Shown: in pieces, positions 6,121 through 13,342 of the stretch | How the letters are laid out: each line of letters opens with the position of its first letter | Position numbering within the stretch: position 1 is the stretch's first letter | Source: JBCDBW01 sp039182965 | GTDB lineage: Bacteria; Verrucomicrobiota; Verrucomicrobiia; Verrucomicrobiales; DEV007 | Direction: 5' to 3' | Assembly (NCBI GenBank): GCA_039182965.1 | Contig: JBCDBW010000100.1 | Location: 1-16,081 of the forward strand | Length of the DNA stretch: 16,081 bases | Notes under the pieces: generated by a model | Seen by the model: only the letters and a program-made list of their open reading frames with translations | Databases searched by the model: none | Told to the model about the DNA's origin: nothing | Made by a program: the position numbers and the translations under genes

Positions 6121-8232
6121 ATGACATTTGAGAATCCAATCTGGTTGATAGCGGGCGCTGCGGCGTGCGCGGGGCTTGTGGCGTTGATCATGTGGTCGGG
6201 CAAGCAACGGATCGCCGGGCTCAAGCGGTTTGCCGCCGGGCATTTGTTGGGTCGATTGGCGGCGGATGTTTCGCCGGGGCGTCGTCGTGTGAAGGCGGTG
6301 TTATTGGTTACAGCGACGGCGTGTTTATTTGCCGCGATGGCGCGACCGCAGTGGGGGTCGCGGTGGGAAGAAGTGCATCGTCGTGGGATTGACATCCTTC
6401 TCGCGTTGGATACCTCGCGGAGCATGTTGGCGCCGGACGTCGCGCCGGACCGGTTGAGCCGGGCGAAGATGGGGATTTATGATTTTGTCGGGAAGCTTGA
6501 GGGCGACCGGGTGGGCTTGATGCCGTTTGCGGGCCAGGCGTTCTTGCTTTGTCCGATGACCTTGGATTACGGCGCGTTTCGCGAGTCTTTGGCGGCGGTG
6601 GACACCAACATTATTCCGCAGGGAGGCACCGACATGGCGCAAGCGATTCGCACGGCGGAGGCGGCATTTGAGAAAGGCACGAATCACAAGATTCTTGTCA
6701 TGATCACCGACGGTGAGGATTTGGAAGGGGAGGTCATCAATGCGGCGAAAGCGGCGGCGGAGAAAGGGATCACCATTCACACCGTGGGCGTGGGCACGCC
6801 GAACGGGGAATTGATTCCCTTGGGTGGGGCCTCGTTTTTGAAGGATGAGAGCGGGAATGTCGTGCAGTCGCGATTGGATGAGGACACCCTTCGTGAGATC
6901 GCGGAGATAACGGGCGGTGTGTATGCGCCTTTGGGGGATCGAGGTGAGGGTTTGGACACGATTTACGCGGAGAAATTGGCCTTGGTGCCGAAGGAAGATT
7001 TGGCGCAGCGGACCACGGAAGTGAAGATCGATCGTTTTGAGTGGCCGCTTGGGTTGGCGATTTTGTTGTTGGTGATTGAGTTTGGTTTGGGGACGGCGAA
7101 GCGGCGGCGTTCGGGTGTGGGGAGCACGAGCGGGGTTCGGCGTGGCGTGGCGGGGACGGCAGCGGTGGTCGCTGCGTTTGGGATGGTATCCTTTGCGGAC
7201 GCGAGCGAGGGCACGGGTGATGCGCGCGTCGTTTACAACGGGGGCACGGATGAGTATGCGGGGGGCGACTGGGAAGCGGCGCAGACTTCGTTTGAGGGCG
7301 CATTGGATACGTCTGATGTCGAATTGCAGGGGCGTGCCTATTACAACTTGGGGAACACCCTTTACCGGCAGGGGGAGGCGCAGATTGCGAGCGGCGAGAC
7401 GGAAGCCGTGATGGAGCGCTGGGAGAATGCGATTGCGCGGTATGATGCGGCGTTGGCTTTGAACGCCGAGGACGAGGATGCGCGATACAACAAAGCGTTT
7501 GTTGAGAAGAAGCTCGAAGAGTTGCAGCAACAGCAAGAGCAGCAGCAAGAGCAGCAACAGCAAGAGCAGCAGCAAGAGCAGCAGCAGGAGCAGGACCAGC
7601 TGCAGGAGAATCAGGAGTCACAGGACTCGTCGCAGGACGGTGAGTCGGGCGAGAGCGACAGTGAGCCCCAGGAGTCTGAAGAGGAATCCTCTGGTGGAGG
7701 TGAGAACGAGCAGGAGTCGCCGGAGGAGTCTTCGGACGGAAGTGAGGAGTCGGAGAGCGAGCAAAACGAATCTTCCGGAGGGAGTGATGAGTCGTCGGAG
7801 TCGGAAGAGTCGTCCGATGGGGATCGTGAAGAGCCGGCGAACCAGGAGGAGAACCCCTCTGGCAGCGGCGACGAGTCGTCTGAGCGTGAAGACGAGTCTT
7901 CGACGGAAGAATCCCCGTCGTCTGCGGGCGTTGAAGAAGAGGCGGAGGAAGAAGAATCCCGAGAGGAGGAGGCTCCGGGCGATGAGTCGGCGGGGCAGGA
8001 GACCGGAGAAGAAGAAGAAGTCGAAAGAGACGCGGGCGGAGAGGCGACGGATGAAGAAAGTGCTTCGGCTGCGCCCGAGGGCGGCTTGCCGGAGGATGGT
8101 GAGGCGACCGAAGACGGGAGTGATGCTCGCGGGGTGGCGGATCAGTATGCGAATCCGGACATGACGCCGCGGGTTCCAGGTGAGATGAGCGAAGAAGAAG
8201 CGGTGCAGCTTTTGGAATCGCTTGAGAACTAG
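6121..8232 (+). CDS. batB: BatB-BatC fusion: VWA protein with TPR region and acidic tail
   Basis: A 703-residue protein joining two Bat functions. The BatB part (1-330) has membrane segments at about 8-25, 56-73 and 308-325, and a VWA domain with a complete MIDAS: DTSRS (Asp97, Ser99, Ser101), GGT (Thr170) and ITDG (Asp197). Residues 338-362 form a basic then hydrophobic stretch ending in ADAS, much like a signal peptide. Then comes a TPR-like region (about 368-468; YYNLGNTLYRQG, YDAALALNAEDEDARYN), as in BatC. The tail (469-680) is a Gln/Glu run followed by Ser/Glu/Asp/Gly-rich sequence, and ends in SEEEAVQLLESLE, a short helix typical of BatC-like C-termini. Fused BatB-TPR proteins are known in other bacteria. 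GAGGAG (6106-6111) precedes the ATG by nine bases. Confidence 0.9.
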   Translation: MTFENPIWLIAGAAACAGLVALIMWSGKQRIAGLKRFAAGHLLGRLAADVSPGRRRVKAVLLVTATACLFAAMARPQWGSRWEEVHRRGIDILLALDTSRSMLAPDVAPDRLSRAKMGIYDFVGKLEGDRVGLMPFAGQAFLLCPMTLDYGAFRESLAAVDTNIIPQGGTDMAQAIRTAEAAFEKGTNHKILVMITDGEDLEGEVINAAKAAAEKGITIHTVGVGTPNGELIPLGGASFLKDESGNVVQSRLDEDTLREIAEITGGVYAPLGDRGEGLDTIYAEKLALVPKEDLAQRTTEVKIDRFEWPLGLAILLLVIEFGLGTAKRRRSGVGSTSGVRRGVAGTAAVVAAFGMVSFADASEGTGDARVVYNGGTDEYAGGDWEAAQTSFEGALDTSDVELQGRAYYNLGNTLYRQGEAQIASGETEAVMERWENAIARYDAALALNAEDEDARYNKAFVEKKLEELQQQQEQQQEQQQQEQQQEQQQEQDQLQENQESQDSSQDGESGESDSEPQESEEESSGGGENEQESPEESSDGSEESESEQNESSGGSDESSESEESSDGDREEPANQEENPSGSGDESSEREDESSTEESPSSAGVEEEAEEEESREEEAPGDESAGQETGEEEEVERDAGGEATDEESASAAPEGGLPEDGEATEDGSDARGVADQYANPDMTPRVPGEMSEEEAVQLLESLEN
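7525..7608 (+). repeat. Imperfect CAG/CAA/GAG trinucleotide repeat coding for a Gln/Glu tract
   Basis: Within the BatB-BatC gene the codons CAG, CAA and GAG alternate with a repeating QQQE register starting at residue 469. Mixed CAG and CAA use lowers but does not remove the chance of slippage, so tract length may vary between strains. Confidence 0.8.
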
Positions 8233-8337
8233 ACGGGAGAATTTCAGCCGCTTGAAATGATGCGGCCGGGCGCGGGTGTGCCGTATGGCGGATCACCCAA
8301 GCGGGATTGGTGACCAAGAAAACGGGAGAACAGAACG

Positions 8338-10212
8338 ATGAGAGGAAACAAAACGAACAAATCAATAAAGGCGCTCATGTTAGGGCTTGTCGGGGCGGGG
8401 ATGGCGATGTCATCTGTGGCCGCGCCGGCTGCGACCCTCGACGTGGAAGCGGACTTGGATCGTCGCGCGATGAGCACGGATGAGGCGGCGGTGTTGACCG
8501 TCACCGTGAGCGGCGGGCAGCAGGCGCAGATTGAATTGCCATCGGTTGATGGTTTGGAGTATCAGGCGAGGGGCAGTTCTTCGAACATGCGGATCGTGAA
8601 CGGCGTGGTTTCCTCGACGATCTCGCGGACCATATTGGTGCGTGCCTTGGAGCCGGGCGATTACACCATTCCCAAGATTCGGGTGACGGAGGGTGGCGCG
8701 GAGGCGTATTCGGCGGAAGACTTTCAATTGACGGTCACGAAAGGGAGCGGGCGGGCAGCGTCGCCATCGCCGATGGGGCGGTCGTTGAGTCCGGCGCCGG
8801 CGATGCCGGGTGGTGCTTCGGGACCAGCTTCGGCGAGTGCGGGGCGGCCGGGGGATTTGGCGTTCTTGGAAGTGCGGCCGGCGAAGACGGACTTGGTCGT
8901 GGGCGAGTATGTGCCGGTGGAAGTGCGAGCGTATTTTCGTTCGGGCGAGCGGATTTCGTTGCGATCCTTGCCGACCGTATCGGGTGGCGCGTTTACCATG
9001 AAGAACCAGGAAGGCGATGCCCGGCGGGAGCGGGTGATGCGGGATGGGGTTCCGTATACCATGCTCACATTTTACTCGGGGATGGCCGCGGTGAAGCCGG
9101 GTGAGTTTCCGGCGGAAGTGACCTTGGATGCGACCGTGGTCGTGCGGGAGCAGAGTGGCCGAAATCCGATGGACCAGATGCGGTCGCGGATGGGATCGAT
9201 GTTTGATAACTCGTTCTTTGGCGATGATCTCTTTGATGATTTCTTTGGGCGCTTGGTGGAGAAGCAAGTGGCGTTGAAGGCGGAGCCGATCGTGATGAAC
9301 GTCGCGGAAGTGCCGACGGAAGGGCGTCCTGCGGGATACACGGGAGCGGTGGGGCAGTTTACGATATCGGCGACGGCATCGCCGAGTGCGGTGAAGGCGG
9401 GGGACCCGGTCACCTTGAAGGTGCAAGTTGAGGGGGCCGGCCACTTTGATCGTGTGCGGATGCCGATCTTGGCGGATGGGACGGATTGGAAGACTTATCC
9501 GGCGAGCGAGGAATTTGTGGGCGCGGATGCAATCGGGAGTGCGGGTGTGAAAGTGTTTGAGCGGGTGATTGTTCCGCAGTCGCCGGAGATCGAGGCGGTT
9601 CCACCCTTGGAGTTTGCGTTTTATAATCCGGAAGCGGGATTGTTTGAGATTGAGCGGACGGAAGCGATTCCCTTGGCGGTGAGCGGGGAAGCGGTGCGTG
9701 ATGTGGCGGGACCGGTGGAAGCCGCGGATGCGGGATCGGAGGTGGCGCCGGCGATGGAGTCGGAAGTGGGCGAAGAACCTTTGGTGCGTGGATTGAGTCC
9801 TTTCTATGGGCAGGCGTGGTTCCAGGTGGTCGTGGGTATGGCGTGGTTTGGTGTGATTGCGGGGTTTATTGGTTTGGCGCGGCGTCGGGTATTGCGTGAT
9901 GAATCGGGTCGTTTGGCGCGGCGGGCGTTGCGCCGTGAGATGACGGCCTCAATTGAGGAGATGGACCGGGCGATGGGGCGGCAGGACGTGGTGGCCTTCT
10001 TTGGGACGCTGCGGAAGGCGGTGCAGGCGCATGTGAGCCGGGTGAACGGGATGGATGCGGCAGCGGTGACAGCGGCCGACGTGAAGGATGCGGAGACGCG
10101 TGAGATTTTGAGTGTCGCTGATGCGGTGGAGTATACCGGTGGCGGGGCGATGGGTGCAGAAGAATTAGCGAACTGGAAAGCGCGTGCGATGCGAGTGTTA
10201 GGTGTGGCCTGA
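8338..10212 (+). CDS. batD: BatD: exported protein with a C-terminal membrane anchor
   Basis: A 624-residue BatD-family protein. It has an N-terminal signal peptide (about 1-32, basic N-end then LMLGLVGAGMAM, cleavage near AAPAAT), repeated beta-sandwich-like domains (34-134, 170-325, 338-450), a transmembrane segment at about 494-514 (WFQVVVGMAWFGVIAGFIGL) and a helical cytoplasmic domain (520-624). The phrase GRPAGYTGAVGQFTI (329-343) is characteristic of BatD. A flexible Pro/Ser/Ala/Gly linker lies at 137-168. Residues 272-306 are unusually rich in Met, Phe and Asp. GGGAG (8324-8328) lies nine bases before the start. Its usual place after BatB/BatC is kept. It probably exposes sandwich domains to the periplasm as a scaffold for the VWA proteins; the mechanism is unproven. 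Confidence 0.92.
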   Translation: MRGNKTNKSIKALMLGLVGAGMAMSSVAAPAATLDVEADLDRRAMSTDEAAVLTVTVSGGQQAQIELPSVDGLEYQARGSSSNMRIVNGVVSSTISRTILVRALEPGDYTIPKIRVTEGGAEAYSAEDFQLTVTKGSGRAASPSPMGRSLSPAPAMPGGASGPASASAGRPGDLAFLEVRPAKTDLVVGEYVPVEVRAYFRSGERISLRSLPTVSGGAFTMKNQEGDARRERVMRDGVPYTMLTFYSGMAAVKPGEFPAEVTLDATVVVREQSGRNPMDQMRSRMGSMFDNSFFGDDLFDDFFGRLVEKQVALKAEPIVMNVAEVPTEGRPAGYTGAVGQFTISATASPSAVKAGDPVTLKVQVEGAGHFDRVRMPILADGTDWKTYPASEEFVGADAIGSAGVKVFERVIVPQSPEIEAVPPLEFAFYNPEAGLFEIERTEAIPLAVSGEAVRDVAGPVEAADAGSEVAPAMESEVGEEPLVRGLSPFYGQAWFQVVVGMAWFGVIAGFIGLARRRVLRDESGRLARRALRREMTASIEEMDRAMGRQDVVAFFGTLRKAVQAHVSRVNGMDAAAVTAADVKDAETREILSVADAVEYTGGGAMGAEELANWKARAMRVLGVA

Positions 10213-10263
10213 GAAAGGCAGCTATTTGTTAGGATTTTGAGATTTTATTGAAGGGGCAAGATC

Positions 10264-10683
10264 ATGAATGTGATACAAGAGATTTACACGAACGGGGATT
10301 GGTGGACGGTATTGGGAGGACTCGCGTCGGTGGGATTAGCGATGGCGATATGGATGGCGTTGTGGCGTCGGCGAGCGGTGAGTCGGGTGTGGGCGACGGT
10401 TTGTGTCGTGGGGATTGGATTGGGAACGGCGGGGACTTTGTGGTTTGGGACACATCCGAAGGATGTGGTGGTCATGGAGGACGGGGTGGCGTTGCGGGTA
10501 TCGCCGTTTGATGATTCGGAGGCGAAAGGCGCTTTGGGCGCGGGGGATATTGTGCGAATGGAGCGCACGCACGGTGAGTTTGTGTATGTGCGGACGCGTG
10601 GGGGTGAGGGTGGTTGGGTGAATGACGGGGATGTGACCGCACCGTTGTGGGGGGGCGCGCGCGCGGACGCGCGCGAATTTTGA
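10264..10683 (+). CDS. Short BatE-like protein: two membrane segments and an SH3b domain
   Basis: A 139-residue protein with transmembrane segments at about 15-33 and 43-61 followed by a bacterial SH3-type domain (67-124; VVVMEDGVALRVSP, GDIVRMERTHGEFVYVRT, GGWV). Bacteroidota BatE has TPRs before the same TM-TM-SH3 arrangement. Here that N-terminal part is missing, and the operon's TPRs are in the BatB-BatC fusion. AAGGGG (10251-10256) is seven bases from the ATG, which lies 51 bases after batD, so it is likely the last gene of the operon. The last residues, GARADAREF, are encoded by a GC palindrome and the start of an AT-rich heptamer repeat, both of which belong to intergenic repeat sequence. 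Confidence 0.78.
   Translation: MNVIQEIYTNGDWWTVLGGLASVGLAMAIWMALWRRRAVSRVWATVCVVGIGLGTAGTLWFGTHPKDVVVMEDGVALRVSPFDDSEAKGALGAGDIVRMERTHGEFVYVRTRGGEGGWVNDGDVTAPLWGGARADAREF
10658..10675. repeat. GGAC-loop hairpin overlapping the end of the BatE-like gene, copy 4
   Basis: Perfect 7-bp arms CGCGCGC and GCGCGCG enclose GGAC. The sequence then continues AATTTTGAATG. The same hairpin plus the same tail recurs at 10834-10858. The hairpin lies inside codons for ARADARE, so the repeat has become coding sequence. Confidence 0.7.
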
Positions 10684-10709
10684 ATGTTGAATTTTGAATG
10701 TTGAATTTT
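10675..10709. repeat. Five tandem copies of a 7-bp unit (GAATTTT / GAATGTT)
   Basis: The units alternate GAATTTT, GAATGTT, GAATTTT, GAATGTT, GAATTTT without interruption. The stop codon of the BatE-like gene falls across the first two units. The AT-rich block contrasts sharply with the adjacent GC palindrome. A single-unit version follows the second copy of the palindrome at 10848-10858. Confidence 0.75.
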
Positions 10710-10732
10710 GAAAAGGGGCGACAAGAGGACGG

Positions 10733-10761
10733 CCCGCCACGGCGGGTAAACTCTGGCGGGC
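10733..10761. repeat. Three-armed inverted repeat (GCCCGCC / GGCGGG / GGCGGGC)
   Basis: CCCGCC (10733-10738) pairs over 6 bp with GGCGGG (10741-10746) across two bases, or, including one more base, over 7 bp with GGCGGGC (10755-10761). The pairings exclude each other. A second pattern of one left arm and two right arms is at 2192-2235. It lies about 170 bases upstream of the cytochrome gene and may be an operator, a leader structure or another dispersed repeat. Confidence 0.5.
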
Positions 10762-10833
10762 AATTAGCAGTTAGGAATGGGTGGGGTGGCGAAAGAGGGT
10801 TTTTTTTGGGAGCGATTTTTTTGGGGGAGGGAG

Positions 10834-10858
10834 CGCGCGGACGCGCGAATTTTGAATG
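10834..10858. repeat. GGAC-loop hairpin with AATTTTGAATG tail, copy 5
   Basis: Arms CGCGC and GCGCG flank GGAC and are followed by AATTTTGAATG, matching the copy at 10658-10687 with a shorter stem. The two copies bracket the intergenic segment 10676-10833, which otherwise holds the three-armed repeat and two T-runs near 10799-10823. Confidence 0.65.
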
Positions 10859-10931
10859 GTGAAATGGGGAGGCAGGGGAGGGTGGTGAGAAAGAGTGGTT
10901 TTGGGGGGGCGTTTGGATTAGGGTGGCGATT

Positions 10932-13277
10932 ATGATGCGATTTCCCTCATCATTTGTTTTGTGCCTGGTGTTTTTACTTGGGGGAAATGTGTGTGTGCGG
11001 GCGATGGAAGGGGAAGCGGAGTGGCGGGTGGTGGTGGGGAACTATTGTTTGGATTGTCATGATGGGGTGGTGGCGAAGGGGGATTTGAATTTGGAGGCAT
11101 TTTTGGATGCGGAGGGGACGGCGGCGCATGCGGGGGAATGGGAGCGGGTTTTACGGCAATTGGGGGCGCGGCAGATGCCTCCGATTGGGAAGGATCGGCC
11201 GGAAGCAGATGAGTATGCGGGAGCGGTGGCGTCGTTGACGGCCGAGTTGGACGAATTGGCGGCGCGGAGGGTTTGGGCGGGGCGGACGGATACCTTACGG
11301 CGGTTGACGCGGACGGAGTATGCGAACTGTGTTCGTGATCTGACGGGGTTGGAAGTTGATGTGAGAGAGCTTTTGCCGGCCGATGCATCGGGACATGGTT
11401 TTGACAATGTGACCGTGGGTGATTTATCGCCGGGTTTACTGGAGCGGTATATCACGGCGGCGCAGAAGATCAGCCGGATGGCGGTGGGAGCGCCACGGGA
11501 GCAGCCGGACGGGCGGACCATTCGCCTGGCGCCGGACCTGACGCAGGAGGAGCATGTCGAAGGGCTGCCGTTGGGCACGCGCGGGGGAGCTTTGATTCGA
11601 CATCACTTTCCGCGAGATGGTGAATATGAAGTGCAGGTTTTGTTGACTCGTGACCGGAACGAGATGGTGGAGGGGTTGAGTGGGAAACATGTGTTGGAGT
11701 TTTTGTTAGACGGGGAGCGGGAAGCGGAATTTGAAATTGTTCCGCCGAAGAATCGCAAGGATCACACGGGGTTCGATGCGCATTTGAAGGCGCGGATGGA
11801 GGTGGAAGCGGGGCCACGGGATTTAGGGGTGACTTTTTTGAAGAAGCCATCCTTTTTGGAGGAGAATTTGCGAGAGCCTTATGAGGCGCATTTCAACTAT
11901 CATCGGCATCCGCGCTTGTCGCCGGCGATATACCAGATCACCATCACGGGACCGTTTGAAGATCTCGGGGGGCGTGAGACTCCGAGTCGTGAGCGGATAT
12001 TTGTTACGTCGCCGGAGGCGGAAGGCGGGGACGAAGCGGCGGCGCGGGTGATACTGGGGGCCTTGATGCGGAAGGCGTGGCGGCGGCCGGTTTTGGAGGA
12101 CGATTTCGAGCGGGTGATGCCGTTCTTTCATGGGGAGAACCGGGGTGAGGGTGGGTTTGATCGCGGGATCGAGGCGGCCTTGAGTGCGATTTTGGTGAGC
12201 CGAGAATTTTTGTTTCGGACTGAGGCGGAACCGGCGGGGGCAGTGGCCGGGGAGGCGTATGCGGTCAGCGATTTGGAACTGGCATCGCGATTGTCGTTTT
12301 TTCTTTGGAGCAGTTTGCCGGACGAGCGGTTGCTGGATTTGGCGGAGGCGGGGAAGTTGCGTCGGCCGAAAGTCTTGGTGCGCGAAGTGCGTCGGATGTT
12401 GACGGATGAGCGGTCGGAGTCATTGGTGACGAACTTTGCGGATCAGTGGTTGTATTTGCGGAACCTTGATTCGATCACGCCGGACGGGCGTTTGTTTCCC
12501 GGGTTTGATGACAATTTGCGGCAGGCGTTTCGGCGGGAGACGGAGCTATTGTTTGAGAGTGTTTTGCGGGAGGATCGGAGTGTTTTGGATTTGATTCGGG
12601 CGAACGAGACATACTTGAACGAGCGCCTGGCGAAGCATTACGGCATTCCGCACGTGTATGGGACGCGTTATCGGAAGGTCTCTTTGAATGGAGAAGAGAG
12701 GCGGGGCGGGTTATTGCGACAGGGGAGTATCCTGACCGTGACATCTTATGCGACGCGGACGTCACCGGTGATTCGCGGTCATTGGATTTTAGAGAACCTG
12801 TTAGGGACTCCTCCGCCACCGCCGCCGCCGGATGTGCCGAACTTGGAAGACACGGTGGTTTCGGAGTCGTTGCCGATGCGGGAGCGGTTGGCGGTGCATC
12901 GGGAGAATGCGGCGTGTGCGAGCTGTCACAACGTGATGGATCCGGTGGGTTTTCCATTGGAGAATTTTGATGCGGTGGGACGGTGGCGGGACACTGAGAT
13001 GGGGATGCCGATTGATGTGCGGGGTGGGTTGCCGGCGGCGGGGGAGTTTGAGGGGGTGGACGGATTGGAAGCGGGGATTCTGGAGCGGCCGGAGATGTTT
13101 GTTCGGACCTTGACGGAGAAATTGACGACATACGCCCTGGGGCGGGGTGTGGAACCGGTGGATGCGCCGGCGATTCGGAAAATTGTGAAGCGTTCGGCGA
13201 AAGAGGATTATGTCTTTTCGAGTTTGATAACAGGGATCGTGGAAAGCCCGTTGTTTACGATGCGGATGGCGGAGTAA
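10932..13277 (+). CDS. Secreted putative dihaem cytochrome c, DUF1587/1595/1592/1588/1585 family
   Basis: A 781-residue exported protein with the domain series first named in planctomycetes (PSD/PSCyt). A signal peptide (about 1-25, FVLCLVFLLGG, cleavage near VRA) leads to a small cytochrome-like domain with CLDCH (39-43) and a possible distal haem ligand in MPP (Met82). Then come DUF1587 (about 120-183, RLTRTEYANCVRDLTG), a beta-rich insert (190-345), DUF1595 (370-432), DUF1592 (445-572, ASRLSFFLWSSLPDERLL) and DUF1588 (590-688) with GTPPPPPPPDVPN and a second haem motif CASCH (662-666). DUF1585 closes the protein (702-772). I start at the ATG at 10932 because AGGG (10920-10923) lies eight bases upstream; a GTG at 10923 would overlap it. 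Substrate and redox partner are unknown. Its neighbour is the customary DUF1552 gene. Confidence 0.93.
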   Translation: MMRFPSSFVLCLVFLLGGNVCVRAMEGEAEWRVVVGNYCLDCHDGVVAKGDLNLEAFLDAEGTAAHAGEWERVLRQLGARQMPPIGKDRPEADEYAGAVASLTAELDELAARRVWAGRTDTLRRLTRTEYANCVRDLTGLEVDVRELLPADASGHGFDNVTVGDLSPGLLERYITAAQKISRMAVGAPREQPDGRTIRLAPDLTQEEHVEGLPLGTRGGALIRHHFPRDGEYEVQVLLTRDRNEMVEGLSGKHVLEFLLDGEREAEFEIVPPKNRKDHTGFDAHLKARMEVEAGPRDLGVTFLKKPSFLEENLREPYEAHFNYHRHPRLSPAIYQITITGPFEDLGGRETPSRERIFVTSPEAEGGDEAAARVILGALMRKAWRRPVLEDDFERVMPFFHGENRGEGGFDRGIEAALSAILVSREFLFRTEAEPAGAVAGEAYAVSDLELASRLSFFLWSSLPDERLLDLAEAGKLRRPKVLVREVRRMLTDERSESLVTNFADQWLYLRNLDSITPDGRLFPGFDDNLRQAFRRETELLFESVLREDRSVLDLIRANETYLNERLAKHYGIPHVYGTRYRKVSLNGEERRGGLLRQGSILTVTSYATRTSPVIRGHWILENLLGTPPPPPPPDVPNLEDTVVSESLPMRERLAVHRENAACASCHNVMDPVGFPLENFDAVGRWRDTEMGMPIDVRGGLPAAGEFEGVDGLEAGILERPEMFVRTLTEKLTTYALGRGVEPVDAPAIRKIVKRSAKEDYVFSSLITGIVESPLFTMRMAE

Positions 13278-13342
13278 TTCTGCCGTTGCGGTCGTCGTAG
13301 AGAACGGGGTAAGCTATCCGAACCTCGAGTGCTGGTAATGCG

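Noticed and set aside
6325..7575. Minus-strand open frame of 416 residues starting with a run of Leu
   Set aside because: The Leu run is the antisense of the CAG-rich Gln tract; the rest is Arg/His-rich antisense of the VWA domain.
6770..8365. Long minus-strand open frame (531 residues) opposite the BatB-BatC gene
   Set aside because: Its Pro/Ser/Arg/His-rich translation mirrors the biased + strand sequence; it has no recognisable domain and covers a well-supported VWA/TPR gene.
10658..10858. Repeats after the BatE-like gene as a CRISPR array
   Set aside because: The repeats are 7-bp tandem units and hairpins without regular unique spacers, and no cas gene is present.
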